64,000 bases of DNA from Deinococcus sp. QL22 (GTDB lineage: Bacteria; Deinococcota; Deinococci; Deinococcales; Deinococcaceae), in assembly GCF_023370075.1 (NCBI RefSeq), contig NZ_CP097149.1, forward strand, positions 2,106,001 to 2,170,000, read 5' to 3'. The position numbers and the translations under genes are program-made. Shown one piece after another: positions 1 to 10,371 of this stretch. The notes beneath the pieces are model-generated. The model worked only from the letters and a program-made list of their open reading frames with translations. It did no database searches and was not told the origin of the DNA. How positions within the stretch are numbered: the first letter of the stretch is position 1; every line of letters begins with the position of its first letter.

Positions 1-444
<444 letters not shown>

Positions 445-453
445 ACGTTCAAG

Positions 454-500
454 CAAGCAGTCTGGCCCCTGTCTGGTGTGGATGGGGGCCAGACTGCTTG
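454..500 (+). terminator. Inverted repeat after E2 gene
   Basis: Two perfect 16-bp arms (454-469 and 485-500) separated by 15 bp lie just after the E2 stop and before the convergent kinase-like gene. There is no T-tract, so this is a probable terminator or mRNA-end hairpin rather than a certain one. Confidence 0.6.
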
Positions 501-511
501 CCTGAATGTCT

Positions 512-1057
512 TTACAGGCCAGCTAACGCCGCGATCTGCCGCGCCGCTCCCGGCCCCAGCTCGGTGGTGTCCAGCACAGGCACGCCAGCGGGTGCGCCGA
601 ATGCGCCGCGAGTGTCCAGCAAAGTGGCGAGCAGTTGGGGATTTTTCAGCTTCAGGCGGTCTTGCCGTTCAGGGCGGTCTATTCGGCGTGCCAGTTCCTC
701 ACGGTTACAGGTCAGCACAACTGGAACAAACACGGCCCCGCGTGCCTTCGCCAACTCCGAGAGGCTGCCAAACGTCTCCTGCTCTTTGGCCTCTGCGGTC
801 AGGTAGTTGGTGAATATGTGGCTTACCGAGGGCGGTGCGAGGCGGGCAGCCGCCATTACTACCAACCGCACTTGCTCCCGCAGTAGGCTGAGGCCAGCGG
901 GCAATTCATGATGCCCGGTGACGCCGCACGCCCGGAAAATTGGATCGCTTCAGAGGTGGTTGTCGAGCAGCACGGCTCCGGTCTGCCGCTCCAGCAGTTG
1001 CCCGATGGTGCGTTTGCCACTGGCCGGTGGGCCGATCAGGTAAAAGAGAGTGGGCAT
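512..1057 (-). pseudogene. P-loop kinase-like protein broken by in-frame TGA
   Basis: One reading frame runs from ATG at 1057 to TAA at 512 but holds a single in-frame TGA at 950-952. The N-terminal part has a Walker A motif, GPPASGKRT, and ends LLDNHL. After the TGA the frame continues SDPIF...GVTGHHELPAG...HIFTNYL, which reads as the natural continuation of a small AAA/shikimate-kinase-like P-loop ATPase of about 180 residues. No frame change is needed to join the halves, so this is a nonsense mutation, a sequencing error or readthrough. The substrate is unknown. The gene converges on the E2 gene. Confidence 0.72.
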
Positions 1058-1213
1058 AGGGGGCAGGATACAGACAGGGAGCCCGTTTCTTAAAGCCAAA
1101 CATCGAACATTTGCCGTTGGGGACGCTGTGTGGGCGTTCGGCAGCTTCCTGAAATCTCGCCCTGTTAAGTTTGGCGTGCTCCGACAGCTCTCCCTCAATT
1201 CCGCTCGTCTACT

Positions 1214-1246
1214 GCAAAAAAAGCCCCGGCTGCTAAACGGGGCTTT
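1214..1246 (-). terminator. Rho-independent terminator
   Basis: A 9-bp perfect stem (1220-1228 with 1238-1246) is followed on the minus strand by a run of T (A-run 1215-1222 on plus). It lies 20 bp past the stop of the 1267-2574 gene. Confidence 0.85.
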
Positions 1247-1266
1247 CAATTGCAGTCCATATCGTC

Positions 1267-2574
1267 TCAGTTGATGCTGATGTCTTTGGCCAGAGCTTTG
1301 ATCTTGAAGCGGGCCATGGCGAGGTTGCTCTTCTCTTTGGAGAGCACGAGATACAGGAAGAGCGTCTGGTTGGGCACGATGTAGATCACGTGATACTGGC
1401 TCTGGAGGGTGATCAGAATATCCTCGATCTCTCCCTGAATGCCCAGCATCTGCATGGTCTTCATCTTGGCTTTCACCACTTCGCTGTTGCCTGCAGCGGC
1501 CAACTCGAGGTCAAATCCGCTGCCGACGGTGCCCAGGGCCATCCCGCTGCTGTAATCCACGAGGGCGGCAGCCATGATGCCGTCGATGCTGGCGAGGGCC
1601 GAGTTCAGGGTGTCTTTTACGTTGGTCATGAGGGTCTCCTGGTGTGCCCAAGGGTGGGCGAGAGGGGCGGGAGTCGTCTCCAAAGATTTGGAGGCCACAG
1701 GGGGAGGCGCGTCGGTCGTGGGGGGCGACGGCGCCGCCCTGGGCTTGTTCAGCTGTGCCGTAGAATGTTTGGGCCTCCTAAACATCAGGGCCTCCTCGAG
1801 GTCATCGTCCATCAACAAATCTTGTACCTGAATCCCGGGTTGCGCATGGAAGGCCTCATCTCTTTGCTGCATCGCTTCCATCAACAAAGTCGTCAGGGGA
1901 CGCTGAATCACGGCGGCGTGATTGTGATACGAGCGTTCGAGGCTGATCTCAAGGCCTTCCCAGCCCATGATTTCAAGGGCGGCCGCTTCACCAACTGAAC
2001 CAGAGGGAGAGGCGTAGGCGTCCACCAGGCGGCCTTGACGGAGGTCTAAACGTCCCCAACGCTCTTTGCCCGCCACCCGAACCGCGATGCTTTTTTGATC
2101 CCATTCCATCATTTGCAAGAAACTGGGCAATGACACGCCCTGCAACGAGCCCGTGCTGTGTTGATCCATTTCCCGCAAGATGTTGCGGCTCAGTGCTGCT
2201 GAATTGGTGATATCAGCCACCGGAATAGTTCCAAAACGCTCCGACAGCGTTTCCAACTGAGGCAGAGCCTGACCACTGACAACGATGAAAAAGGTGTGGG
2301 GCCAGTGTTGTTTGGCATAGTCGAGCAAGCTGATCAGAGAGGCGTCCAGTACGTAGTCCGGGCGAGCACAGACCATCACCACCAACTGGGGAGGTTCTCG
2401 GGCGTCTAGTTTTGTCACGTGTTCTGGCGTGTCGAACGAGTGAATTTGCCAGTCGAGGGAATCGGGAACATGGGCGTAGAGGGCGTCAAGCACCACCGAA
2501 TCAAGGTCAGCAATCAGGAAAAGTGGAGAACGGACATGCTCTGACAGACGGGTTCCTCCTTTGCCCCCGCCCAA
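1267..2574 (-). CDS. PATAN (DUF4388)-like and roadblock-like signalling protein
   Basis: A protein of about 435 residues with three parts. Residues about 15-130 look like a receiver-type alpha/beta domain (FLIADLDSVVLDALY). Residues about 140-240 resemble the DUF4388/PATAN domain (GVSLPSFLQMMEWDQKS, GRLDLRQGRLVDAYA). After a Pro/Ala-rich linker, residues about 318-435 resemble a roadblock/LC7 domain (SIDGIMAAALVDYSSGMALG). Such proteins act in signalling or in small-GTPase (MglA-like) regulation; no partner gene is adjacent. The start is doubtful: the longest frame begins with TTG at 2574 without a ribosome-binding site, while AAAGGAGG lies inside the frame and is well spaced for CTG at 2547. 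A terminator follows. Confidence 0.7.
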   Translation of the reverse strand: MGGGKGGTRLSEHVRSPLFLIADLDSVVLDALYAHVPDSLDWQIHSFDTPEHVTKLDAREPPQLVVMVCARPDYVLDASLISLLDYAKQHWPHTFFIVVSGQALPQLETLSERFGTIPVADITNSAALSRNILREMDQHSTGSLQGVSLPSFLQMMEWDQKSIAVRVAGKERWGRLDLRQGRLVDAYASPSGSVGEAAALEIMGWEGLEISLERSYHNHAAVIQRPLTTLLMEAMQQRDEAFHAQPGIQVQDLLMDDDLEEALMFRRPKHSTAQLNKPRAAPSPPTTDAPPPVASKSLETTPAPLAHPWAHQETLMTNVKDTLNSALASIDGIMAAALVDYSSGMALGTVGSGFDLELAAAGNSEVVKAKMKTMQMLGIQGEIEDILITLQSQYHVIYIVPNQTLFLYLVLSKEKSNLAMARFKIKALAKDISIN

Positions 2575-3029
2575 CTTGACTGCATAGAAGCTTACCTGGC
2601 GGTCGAACGCCGCAAGAATAAAAAACGCACTGTCACATATTTATCCACTAAGGGCAGTCGGCTTATATTAAGACCAGTCTGTTTGACCGAGTGGTATGTT
2701 GAAGCCATTACACCACCCGGTACAGGGTGTTTCAGGGCGCGGAGATCTGGTAGGAAAGGCGTGCTGGCCGAGGAATCTCTGGCGTGTGCAGGGCTGGAGA
2801 TGTTCAGACCGCTGGAGTGCCGTGGGCTCCGATGGGTTTCAGCGCCAGACAGAAGCTCGGCTTTGGTGAACATGTGGCTGAACTGCCCTGCTCCCCAGAG
2901 CATTTGCCAAAAGATGGTTTCTTTTTGGCCGAGTGGAGCGAGTGAATTTCGTGAGCAATCCATAGAATGGAGCGATCACAAGTCTTTTTTCTGGTCGCGT
3001 CATTCGGAAAACTGTTCTAGGCTGAACGA
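2575..3029. other. Gene-free stretch of about 450 bp
   Basis: No convincing gene is seen. The part next to the PATAN gene (about 2620-2690) is AT-rich and probably holds its promoter. Reading frames present here run through the osmC terminator and lack recognisable motifs. Confidence 0.5.
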
Positions 3030-3054
3030 CAAAAAACCCCAGCCGAAGCCGGGG
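3030..3054 (-). terminator. Terminator with UUCG tetraloop
   Basis: On the minus strand a 7-bp stem closes a TTCG loop and is followed by six T. It lies 20 bp after the osmC stop. Confidence 0.88.
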
Positions 3055-3073
3055 CATCCTGAGATGAAATTGT

Positions 3074-3511
3074 TTATTCCAGAACAGCGTCGTAGCTAAT
3101 TTCGATGTTGCCCTTCATCACGCGGCTCAGTGGGCAGACTTCGGCGGCCTCGGCCACATGCTTCTGGAATTCGGCGTCGTCGATATTGCCGACTTTGCCG
3201 CGCACGCTCAGTTTCATGGCGCTGATCTTGAAGCCCGCGCCGTCGCGCACCATTTCGCAGGTGGCCTCCGTACGCACGTCCTGGGGATCGTGCCCGTGGG
3301 CGGCCAGCAGCGCCGAAAGCTGCATGGTAAAGCAGCCTGCGTGGGCGGCGGCCAGGAGTTCTTCGGGGTTGGTGCCCACGCCGTTTTCAAAACGTGTGCC
3401 GAAGGAATATTGGGCATCCTTCAGCGTGCCGCTGCCGCTGCTGATGGTGCCTTTGCCTTCGCGCAGGTTGCCCATCCACTGCGCGTTTGCCTTCCGTGCG
3501 ATATCTGCCAT
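3074..3511 (-). CDS. osmC: OsmC-family peroxiredoxin
   Basis: A 145-residue OsmC/Ohr-type thiol peroxidase, which reduces organic hydroperoxides in the cytoplasm. The two family cysteines are visible: Cys60 in the [13 protein letters not shown] helix and Cys126 in EVCPLSRVM. The N-terminal region ([16 protein letters not shown]) and the conserved [17 protein letters not shown] segment fit the OsmC subgroup better than Ohr. Length is normal for the family. It is a single-gene unit with its own terminator, divergent from the hydrolase gene. Detoxifying peroxides fits the oxidative-stress lifestyle of Deinococcus. Confidence 0.92.
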   Translation of the reverse strand: MADIARKANAQWMGNLREGKGTISSGSGTLKDAQYSFGTRFENGVGTNPEELLAAAHAGCFTMQLSALLAAHGHDPQDVRTEATCEMVRDGAGFKISAMKLSVRGKVGNIDDAEFQKHVAEAAEVCPLSRVMKGNIEISYDAVLE

Positions 3512-3594
3512 AGCGTCTAGCTTCCCGCTTTTGCCTAGGGCCGTGCATTGGTGCAGTCTTTATCTTCGGGTCATGTGGCGGCGTACACTCGCGT

Positions 3595-4452
3595 ATGACT
3601 GCTGAATCTGTGGTGGCCGCCCCCGCGCCCCAATCTTGGACATTCGACGCCCCCGTCAGAGGCTACAAATGGGCCGCCCACACGCCCACCACACGCGGCA
3701 CCGTGTTGCTGACACACGGGTTCGGGGAATACGCGGGGCGCTACGTAGACCGCTATCACGCCCTGATTCCTACCTTGCAGGCGGCAGGATTCGGCGTGTA
3801 CGGCTACGACCAGCGCGGGCACGGCGAGTCGGAGGGGCGGCGGGCCGTCATCCGTGCCCACAAGCTCACCGAAGACCACCTGAAGGCGCGGGAAGCCCTG
3901 CGGGGACTGCCGGGGCCGCTGTTTGCCTTCGGGCACTCGCTGGGCGGCCTGATTACGGCCAGTAGCGTGGCCCGCGACCCGCGTGGACTGGGCGGCGTCA
4001 TCCTGTCCAGCCCCGCACTGTTGGTGGGCGCGAACGAACCAGCGTGGCTGAAGCGCTTGGCTCCCTTACTGGCCCGCATTGCGCCCGGCCTCGCCACCAC
4101 CGACCTTGGCACGGCGGGCCTGTCACGGATGCAGGCTGAGATAGACGCCTATCAGGCCGACAAGTCTATCTATCAGGGCAAGGTTCCGGCCCTGACCGGC
4201 GCGTCCATGTTGCAACTCAGCGCCGAATTGTGGGCGCACACGGCCCGCTGGAATCTGCCCACCCTGATCGTTCACGGCACCGAAGACAAAATCACCGACA
4301 TCAACGGCAGCCGACGCCTGATGCAGGAATCCCCCGCCGCCGACAAGCGCCTCGTCGAAATTGAGGGTGGCTACCACGAACTGCTGAACGACGACTGCCG
4401 GGACGAGGTGCGCGGCCTGATGGTGGATTGGCTGTTGGAGCGCACGGCCTAG
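3595..4452 (+). CDS. Alpha/beta hydrolase, monoacylglycerol-lipase type
   Basis: A 285-residue alpha/beta-hydrolase of the serine aminopeptidase S33/monoglyceride-lipase type. The oxyanion segment [13 protein letters not shown], the [11 protein letters not shown] strand-turn, the nucleophile elbow GHSLGG (Ser115), the acid in HGTEDKI and the histidine in GGYHELLND are all present. It probably hydrolyses ester lipids; the substrate is not shown. No signal peptide is seen, so it is cytoplasmic. A -10 box TACACT (3584-3589) ends 5 nt before the ATG, indicating a leaderless mRNA. A long hairpin follows the stop. Confidence 0.88.
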   Translation: MTAESVVAAPAPQSWTFDAPVRGYKWAAHTPTTRGTVLLTHGFGEYAGRYVDRYHALIPTLQAAGFGVYGYDQRGHGESEGRRAVIRAHKLTEDHLKAREALRGLPGPLFAFGHSLGGLITASSVARDPRGLGGVILSSPALLVGANEPAWLKRLAPLLARIAPGLATTDLGTAGLSRMQAEIDAYQADKSIYQGKVPALTGASMLQLSAELWAHTARWNLPTLIVHGTEDKITDINGSRRLMQESPAADKRLVEIEGGYHELLNDDCRDEVRGLMVDWLLERTA

Positions 4453-4495
4453 CCGCCTCAGGCTCCGTAAAACGCAGACTCGATACAAGGAGACG

Positions 4496-4534
4496 AGGCG
4501 GTCAGGCCATCCCCAGCGGAGAACCTGACCGCCT
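4496..4534 (+). terminator. Hairpin after hydrolase gene
   Basis: Perfect 11-bp arms, AGGCGGTCAGG and its complement (4496-4506, 4524-4534), lie about 45 bp after the stop. There is no clear T-tract. Confidence 0.55.
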
Positions 4535-4628
4535 TCCATCACGCCCCGCTCACACCCCAGCCGTTATCTTCCGCCTACCGCAAAAAACGGTTTGTACCCA
4601 CTTCATCCCCTGTCCCGGAGGTTTTGCT

Positions 4629-5456
4629 ATGCGTTCACTTCTGCCTGCTGCGCTGTCCCTGTCCCTACTGCTCGCCGCCTGCTCTACGGCTCCTCAAGGC
4701 ACCCCGGAGGCCGTAACCACATCAGGCGGCACTGTGGCTGCCGCTGCCCCCGATACCCGGCCCGCCACCCTGATCCTGGAAGACGGCACGCGCCAGCAGG
4801 TGACCGGGATGGTCAGAGACGGCTATCTGCTGCTGGAAGACGACATCATTCTGGCCGACCTGAACGACCTGACGCCGCTGGGAACGTATGTGATCGATAC
4901 CCGCCTGCGCTGGACGGCCCGCACCATTCCGTATACCTTTGCCAGCAACGTCCCGCAGGCCATTCGTGACCGTGTGGCGCAGGCTGCCGCCACCATCGGC
5001 AGCACCACCAACATGATCGTGAAGCCGCGCACCACCCAGAGCAACTACGTGCAGATCACCTATAACACGGGCACCAGCTGCGCCAGCGGCCTCGGCATGA
5101 CGGGCGGGCGGCAGACCATTACGCTGGCCGACCGCTGCACTACAGGTTCAATCATCCACGAATTTGGGCACACGCTGGGCCTGTTCCATGAGCAGACCCG
5201 CCCTGACCGCGACCAGTTCGTGCAAATCCAGTGGAACAATATTCCCGCCGACTGGCAATCTCAGTACCAGATTCGCAGCGGCAGCAAGGGCTACGGCGCA
5301 TACGACTTCGATTCGATCATGCACTACCCCGCCACCTTCGACGGCAAACTGGCGATCAAGCCGCTGGACGCCTCCATCGACCTCAACCGCATGGGCCAGC
5401 GCAACGGCTACAGCCCCACCGACAAGGCCAATATCAACTTCATGTACCCCCGCTAA
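4629..5456 (+). CDS. Astacin-type zinc metalloprotease, lipoprotein
   Basis: A 275-residue secreted zinc protease of the astacin family (M12A). The zinc site HEFGHTLGLFHE begins at His177, and the Met-turn appears as DSIMHYP. The N-terminus is a lipoprotein signal with lipobox LLAAC and lipidated Cys18, so the enzyme should be anchored outside the cytoplasmic membrane. The mature N-terminal region (RWTARTIPYTFASNVP) matches the start of astacin catalytic domains. ATG 4629 is chosen because GGAGG lies 7 nt upstream and the signal peptide starts there; a longer frame to 4428 overlaps the hydrolase gene. Target proteins are unknown. Confidence 0.92.
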   Translation: MRSLLPAALSLSLLLAACSTAPQGTPEAVTTSGGTVAAAAPDTRPATLILEDGTRQQVTGMVRDGYLLLEDDIILADLNDLTPLGTYVIDTRLRWTARTIPYTFASNVPQAIRDRVAQAAATIGSTTNMIVKPRTTQSNYVQITYNTGTSCASGLGMTGGRQTITLADRCTTGSIIHEFGHTLGLFHEQTRPDRDQFVQIQWNNIPADWQSQYQIRSGSKGYGAYDFDSIMHYPATFDGKLAIKPLDASIDLNRMGQRNGYSPTDKANINFMYPR

Positions 5457-5502
5457 AGCCCAACACGCTGAGGCAAAACACAGAGTGGGTTCACCATCAA
5501 GT

Positions 5503-5538
5503 GGGGCCAGCAGCGGGGGACGCCTCAGCTGCTGGCCC
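5503..5538 (+). terminator. Hairpin between protease and crtI
   Basis: Perfect 11-bp arms GGGCCAGCAGC and complement (5504-5514, 5528-5538) lie between two convergent genes, so it could serve both strands. It lacks a long T-tract. Confidence 0.6.
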
Positions 5539-5565
5539 TGTTCCTGTGTCCTTTCTCTCCAACCT

Positions 5566-7287
5566 TCAGTCCGCCGCGCCCACCGCTTCCGGCTCGGCCT
5601 GCACCACCACTTCATCCGGGCCACCCAGAATATCGGGGTGAATGCCGAAGTCCTGCGCGATCAGGCGGGCCGTCATCTTGGCGCTCATCATCACGCTGGG
5701 GGTGCCTGCACCGGGCTGTGCGCCTGCGCCCACCAGATACAGATTCCGAACGTCTTCGCTGCGGTTATGGGGCCGGAAATACGCACTTTGCACCAGCGTC
5801 GGCTCTGGCCCGAAGGCGTTGCCCATGTAGGCGTCCAGCGTACCCTCAAAATAGTCGGGCGTGATGTATTCGCTGTGCGTGAGGCGCTCGCGCAGGTTCG
5901 GAATGTAGCCGCGTTCCTCCAGAAAGCCCAGCACGCGGTCGACCAGTTTTGGCCCTTCCACATCCCAGTTCAGGCCGCTGGCATTGTGCGGCACGGGCAC
6001 CAGCGTATAGGCGGCGTGGTGGCCCTCGGGGGCAAGAGTCGGATCGGTCAGCGTCGGCACATGCAGGTACTGGCTGAAGTCCTTGCTCAGCACCTTCTGA
6101 CCAAAGATTTCGGTGAGCAGTTCCTCGTAGCGTGGCCCCAGAATGATGTTGTGGTGGCGCAAGTCCAGCGGGCGGTCGTTGGGGCCGTCGCGCCGGAAGC
6201 CGAAGTAGATGACGAGCAGGCTCATGCTCTGGCGGGCCGCCCGCACCCGCACGTCGCTGTTGACGAGGCGGGCCTGCGGCGGCACCAATTTCAGGTATAG
6301 GTTGGCCCAGTCGCCGTTGCTGACCGTGATATCGGCGTGCAGTTCCTCGCCGTCCGCCAGCGCCACGCCCCGCGCCACCCGTGCGCCTGTGGGCCGTTTG
6401 ACGGGCTTCCCCTTGCCGTCTGTCACCAGCACCCGCTCCACTTCCGCGCCATAGCGAATCTGGCCGCCCAATTCCTCAAATTTCTGAACAAAGGCCCGCA
6501 CCAACGCGCCTGTTCCGCCCATCGCGTAGTGAATGCCCCAGGTCTTTTCGACAAAGTGGATCATGGCGTAGATGGCGGGCACGCTCAGCGGATTGCCGCC
6601 CACCAGCAGGGTCTCGAAGCTGAAGACCTGCCGCAGTTTGGGCGACTGGAAATACTTGCTGGTAAAGCTGAACAGTGTGCGAACCGCGTCCAGTTTCATC
6701 AGGTCGGGCACCACGCGCAGCATGGTCGGCATATCGCCAAAGTGCGTGTAGCCCAGTTCCAAAAAGCCGCGCTCGAAGATGGCCCCGGCGTCCTTATGGA
6801 AGCGCTCATAGCCTGCCAGATCATCGGGGGCCAGTTCCAGAATCTGGCGGCGGGTCGATTCGGGGTCGCCGTCGTAATCGAAATACGTGCCGTCATCGAA
6901 ATAGATGCGGTAGAAGGGCAAGATCGGCACCAGTTTCACGTACTCGCGGGTGCGCGGGCCGCCGCTTTCGCCTTCCCGCACGCGCTCTCCCTCCAGCACA
7001 TGGGCCGGATAATCGGGCGTGGTCAGGGCCGCCCGGTCACGTTTCAGCGCAAACAATTCTTCAATAAAGTGCGGCACGGTAATCACCGTCGGCCCCATGT
7101 CGAACACGTAGCCGTCCTCGGTGCGTTTCTGATAGGCCCGCCCTCCGGGAGCGTCCAGCTTTTCCAGAATGGTGGTGTTAAATCCGAGACTTTGCAGCCG
7201 GATACCAAGGCTCAGGCCGCCGATGCCGGAGCCGATGATCAGGGCGGTTTTGCGCTGGGCGGGATTGGATGGGGGAGTAGGGGTCAT
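5566..7287 (-). CDS. crtI: Phytoene desaturase
   Basis: A 573-residue CrtI-type FAD-dependent desaturase that converts phytoene towards lycopene in carotenoid (deinoxanthin-type) synthesis. The dinucleotide fold [17 protein letters not shown] is at residues about 15-31, followed by [12 protein letters not shown] and FDMGPTVIT. The C-terminal carotenoid-oxidoreductase signature reads [23 protein letters not shown]. Length is slightly above most bacterial CrtI (about 500) because of an inserted charged segment near residues 95-112 and a short acidic tail. It lies 160 bp downstream of crtB on the same strand; the gap holds intergenic repeat sequence. Confidence 0.95.
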   Translation of the reverse strand: MTPTPPSNPAQRKTALIIGSGIGGLSLGIRLQSLGFNTTILEKLDAPGGRAYQKRTEDGYVFDMGPTVITVPHFIEELFALKRDRAALTTPDYPAHVLEGERVREGESGGPRTREYVKLVPILPFYRIYFDDGTYFDYDGDPESTRRQILELAPDDLAGYERFHKDAGAIFERGFLELGYTHFGDMPTMLRVVPDLMKLDAVRTLFSFTSKYFQSPKLRQVFSFETLLVGGNPLSVPAIYAMIHFVEKTWGIHYAMGGTGALVRAFVQKFEELGGQIRYGAEVERVLVTDGKGKPVKRPTGARVARGVALADGEELHADITVSNGDWANLYLKLVPPQARLVNSDVRVRAARQSMSLLVIYFGFRRDGPNDRPLDLRHHNIILGPRYEELLTEIFGQKVLSKDFSQYLHVPTLTDPTLAPEGHHAAYTLVPVPHNASGLNWDVEGPKLVDRVLGFLEERGYIPNLRERLTHSEYITPDYFEGTLDAYMGNAFGPEPTLVQSAYFRPHNRSEDVRNLYLVGAGAQPGAGTPSVMMSAKMTARLIAQDFGIHPDILGGPDEVVVQAEPEAVGAAD

Positions 7288-7295
7288 GGGGGGAA

Positions 7296-7440
7296 CCTCT
7301 TATGACCGTCAATGGTCAGTGGTAAGTAGTCAGTGGAAAAGCACGGTTGGCACATCATCTAAGTGGACAGGGTCTCAGCAACAACCAAAGCGCACTCCCC
7401 CTCGGACTCTTAAACCCTTGTCCCTTAGACCAAAGCCGTA
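7296..7440. repeat. Intergenic repeat sequence between crtB and crtI
   Basis: The gap holds short repeated words (GGTCAGTGG, AGTCAGTGG) and a stretch with CTTAAACCCTTGTCCCTTAGACC. Related words recur in the gaps at 42057-42120, 50838-50872 and 59528-59562. This resembles the small intergenic repeats described in Deinococcus genomes. No gene is seen. Confidence 0.5.
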
Positions 7441-7447
7441 GAGACGC

Positions 7448-8365
7448 CTACGCCCGCGCCATAAAGCCCCGCAGTTCCCACCACGCCTGCGGCAGCATCA
7501 GCAGTTTGCGGGGGCCACTCACGTAGGCGCGGCGGCGGAAATTGTCGAAGTCGGCGCGCTCTAGGTCGTCCAGAATGCCCTCGTAGGCGCGGGCGGCGGT
7601 TTGTACCGCGAGGCGGGCGCTGCCGTGCAGCATGGGAATTCCGGTGCGGCCCTGCCTGTACCAGTCGCGGGCCAAACCCGACAGGTGGCGCATCAGGGCG
7701 CGGTATTCGGGGGTGACTATTCCGCGCTGCAAATCGGCCCTCGACACGCCGTATTCGGCCATCAGGTCGGCGGGCAGGTACACGCGCCCGCGCTCCAGGT
7801 CTTCGCCCACGTCGCGCAGAATATTGGTCAGTTGCATGGCCTGCCCCAGCATCAGTGCGTACTGCAAGGTGCGCTCGCCGCCGCTATAGCCGCTGATGGG
7901 CGCGATCATAAAACCCACGACGCCTGCCACCCGGCGGCAATATAAGGTCAGGTCGTCCATGGTCTGGTAGCTGTGGCCGTTCAAGTCCATTCTTAGGCCT
8001 TCATGCAGTTCCCCAAAGGCCGAGAGCGGAATCGGGTAGGTCTGGGCTGCCCAAGACAGCGCTGTGTCTATAGGGTGCGTGCCGTCTGGCTGTGGGTCAG
8101 GTAAACCAGCAAAAGCAACCTGCATCCGCGCCCACCAGCCGTCCAGCTGGGTCACGGCGTCATAGCCCGTCAGTTCGTCGGCAATGTCGTCTCCGTCGCG
8201 GCAGGCAGCGTACACAGCCCACACCGCCGCCCGCTCCTGTGCCGGAAAGAAGCGTGAACCCAGATAGAAGGTTTTGCTGTGCAGGCGCGTCACGTCCCGG
8301 CAGTGCGCCACGGCGTCGGCAAGGCACGTCTGGGCAGGTGGCTGGGGGGTGGCGTTGATCGTCAC
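7448..8365 (-). CDS. crtB: Phytoene synthase
   Basis: A 305-residue trans-isoprenyl synthase that condenses two geranylgeranyl diphosphates into phytoene, the first committed carotenoid step. Both Asp-rich metal-binding motifs are visible: [10 protein letters not shown] at about residues 55-64 and [17 protein letters not shown] at about 178-194. The GTG start at 8365 is preceded by GAGGA and, further up, by a TAGACT -10 box (8390-8395 on plus). It lies directly upstream of crtI, so the two carotenoid genes probably form one unit. Confidence 0.95.
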   Translation of the reverse strand: MTINATPQPPAQTCLADAVAHCRDVTRLHSKTFYLGSRFFPAQERAAVWAVYAACRDGDDIADELTGYDAVTQLDGWWARMQVAFAGLPDPQPDGTHPIDTALSWAAQTYPIPLSAFGELHEGLRMDLNGHSYQTMDDLTLYCRRVAGVVGFMIAPISGYSGGERTLQYALMLGQAMQLTNILRDVGEDLERGRVYLPADLMAEYGVSRADLQRGIVTPEYRALMRHLSGLARDWYRQGRTGIPMLHGSARLAVQTAARAYEGILDDLERADFDNFRRRAYVSGPRKLLMLPQAWWELRGFMARA

Positions 8366-8585
8366 AGGTCGAATTCCTCTCTTTGGTTGAGTCTAGGCGG
8401 CCTTCACTCCCAGAACGTCACGCTTTCTTACAAACACGAGCAGGAGGACACAAGCAGAGCAAGAGGAGGGCCCTGTCTTAACGGGCGGCAACAGCCTATA
8501 CCCACCCTACCGCTTGGTCAGGAGTGGAGGGTCAAGCCTGACACTCAGACTACAAAGATGAAGGCGAGTTAAAAGCGGCGAGTTT

Positions 8586-9278
8586 TCAGCCGAGGCCTGC
8601 TGCCCCCGCCTTTTCGTAGCGCTCGAATACGACTGCGCCGACGTGGAGCAAGTGGGTGCGCTGGCAACCGGGCAATTGCCGCGCCACCCACGCTGGATCA
8701 TGAAAAGACAAACCGCCCAACGCCGCCTTACTCAGCAGCGTTTGCAGTGGGCCAGCCGTGCGCGGAAGGTACATCAACCACAGTTGCCCACCGGGGCGGG
8801 TCAGGCGTGAGAGTTCCTGCAAAAAGCGGGCGGGATCGTTGGTTTCGTTCAGGGTTGCCCCTACAGTCACTCCGTCAAACGATTCGCTGGGCAGGCCGCT
8901 GAGTTCCAGATTCAGCATGGCCCAGTCAATTTGGTCGCTGGGTTCGCGCCGCTGCGCCTCTGCCAGCATGGGGGCGCTCAGGTCGGCGGCCAGCACGCGG
9001 CAGCCCACCTGCGCCAATACGCCCGCATAAAAGCCGGTGCTGGTGCCTGCATCTAGCCAACTTTGGCCGGGTTGGGGGCGGCACAGGCTCCTAAAAAGCT
9101 TGGCTTCCCGCGCCAACCCGAAGGCCTGCCCCCCCAAGAGGGTGAGTGAACGCGCCCGCCACCACGCATAGCCCAGCGCCGTGATAGGCCAGAGATTGCT
9201 GCGCTGGGCCACACTTAGGCTGGGGCCGGAGTGTGCGGCAGAGTTCAGGGTTTCTTTGAGGTGACGCGGCAGACTCAT
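8586..9278 (-). CDS. Class I SAM-dependent methyltransferase
   Basis: A 230-residue Rossmann-fold methyltransferase. Motif I reads [17 protein letters not shown], followed by [14 protein letters not shown], and the post-motif region has [15 protein letters not shown]. This resembles UbiE/MenG-like enzymes. The substrate is not shown; position beside crtB makes an isoprenoid or pigment role possible but this is only inference. ATG 9278 is chosen because AAGG lies just upstream; a longer frame to 9350 adds a repetitive low-complexity N-terminus. Confidence 0.8.
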   Translation of the reverse strand: MSLPRHLKETLNSAAHSGPSLSVAQRSNLWPITALGYAWWRARSLTLLGGQAFGLAREAKLFRSLCRPQPGQSWLDAGTSTGFYAGVLAQVGCRVLAADLSAPMLAEAQRREPSDQIDWAMLNLELSGLPSESFDGVTVGATLNETNDPARFLQELSRLTRPGGQLWLMYLPRTAGPLQTLLSKAALGGLSFHDPAWVARQLPGCQRTHLLHVGAVVFERYEKAGAAGLG

Positions 9279-9364
9279 ACCTTTCAGTATGCTGTTCCCG
9301 ACAGGCCCGTATGCCCCGCTACCGTATGCACCGGTAAGGGGGGGCCGCATTCCCGGAGGAAGGT

Positions 9365-10369
9365 ATGGAAGAACGCAAGAGTATGGGGGGCGCCATCGTC
9401 GACGTGTTCGACGCTGCCGTCACTCTCGTGAAGTCGGAAATCAGCGGCATCGCCCGCCGGGTCGGGGACGTTGCCAAAGCCAAAGGCATCGGCGTCGTGC
9501 TGCTGCTGGCTGCATCAGGCCCCCTCATTTTGGGTCTGGTATTCCTCATTCTGGCCGTGTATTTCGGTCTGGTTCGCCTCGGCCTCGGTTGGTGGTCGGC
9601 AGCCCTGCTGATCGCGCTGTTCAGCTTCGCGCTCACGGGTGGGCTGATCTTTCTGGGGATCAAACGCCTCGGCGCAGAAGTCAAGACCGACGACGCAGCT
9701 GGCCGTCGCAGCGGCCCCATGACCGAAGACGAGATGCTGGAAGCCCGTTATCAGGCCGAGCAGAAGGCGCTGAAAGACGGCCAGAAAACTGAAGCGCGGG
9801 TCACGGGTGCGCCCGTAACGCAAACGGCTGGTACGACAGGCGGATACAAGGTAGCCGATACGGGTTCCAAACCTGCCACCTACGTGCCCGGCGGCAAAAG
9901 CATAGAAACTCCCGCTGCCACCCAGACCCACAGCACTCCCAAAAACGAACCGGGCCGCAGCAATACTACCGGCGGCGTGGACATGACCCGTGACCCCGAT
10001 CTGCACACCGCCGGAGAAACCCGCGTGATCTCCGAGAGCGAGGGCCGGGCTACGGTGCGGGTGGAGGGCGGCACCACCACCATCCCCGTCTTTGAGAGCA
10101 AGCCCGACGGTGAGGCGCAGGTGTACGGCAGCGGTCTGAACAAAAAGATCGACGGCAGCGATACCCACGAAGACAGCAGCGGTCACGGCAACGCTGACCA
10201 CAGCGCCGATCATGGCGGCGGGCACGGACACGGCGGTCATGCCCACGACCCCAACATCCAGCACCCGGTGGTCTTGAAAGATGCGCCCGGCATCAAGGTC
10301 AGCACCACGCCTACCTACCGCGATGAGATGGACAAAGACAGTCTCAATGTCAATAAAAAGGAGAGCTGA
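9365..10369 (+). CDS. Phage-holin-like (DUF1469 type) membrane protein with His-rich tail
   Basis: A 334-residue protein. Residues 1-45 are amphipathic; two strong membrane helices follow at about 45-70 and 75-100. This N-terminal arrangement resembles the Phage_holin_3_6/DUF1469 family of small envelope proteins. The rest is hydrophilic and low complexity, with a His/Gly/Asp-rich stretch near residues 260-300 that could bind metal. GGAGG lies 8 nt before the ATG. The next gene starts 2 nt after the stop, so the two are surely co-transcribed. Despite the family name no phage genes are nearby; a structural or stress role in the envelope is more likely. Confidence 0.7.
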   Translation: MEERKSMGGAIVDVFDAAVTLVKSEISGIARRVGDVAKAKGIGVVLLLAASGPLILGLVFLILAVYFGLVRLGLGWWSAALLIALFSFALTGGLIFLGIKRLGAEVKTDDAAGRRSGPMTEDEMLEARYQAEQKALKDGQKTEARVTGAPVTQTAGTTGGYKVADTGSKPATYVPGGKSIETPAATQTHSTPKNEPGRSNTTGGVDMTRDPDLHTAGETRVISESEGRATVRVEGGTTTIPVFESKPDGEAQVYGSGLNKKIDGSDTHEDSSGHGNADHSADHGGGHGHGGHAHDPNIQHPVVLKDAPGIKVSTTPTYRDEMDKDSLNVNKKES

Positions 10370-10371
10370 GC

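Noticed and set aside
950..952. TGA as a selenocysteine codon
   Set aside because: No catalytic cysteine position is expected there in P-loop kinases and no selenocysteine genes are seen nearby.
2683..3099. Open frame of 138 codons on the plus strand
   Set aside because: No start signal or recognisable motif; it runs through the osmC terminator and into the osmC coding end.
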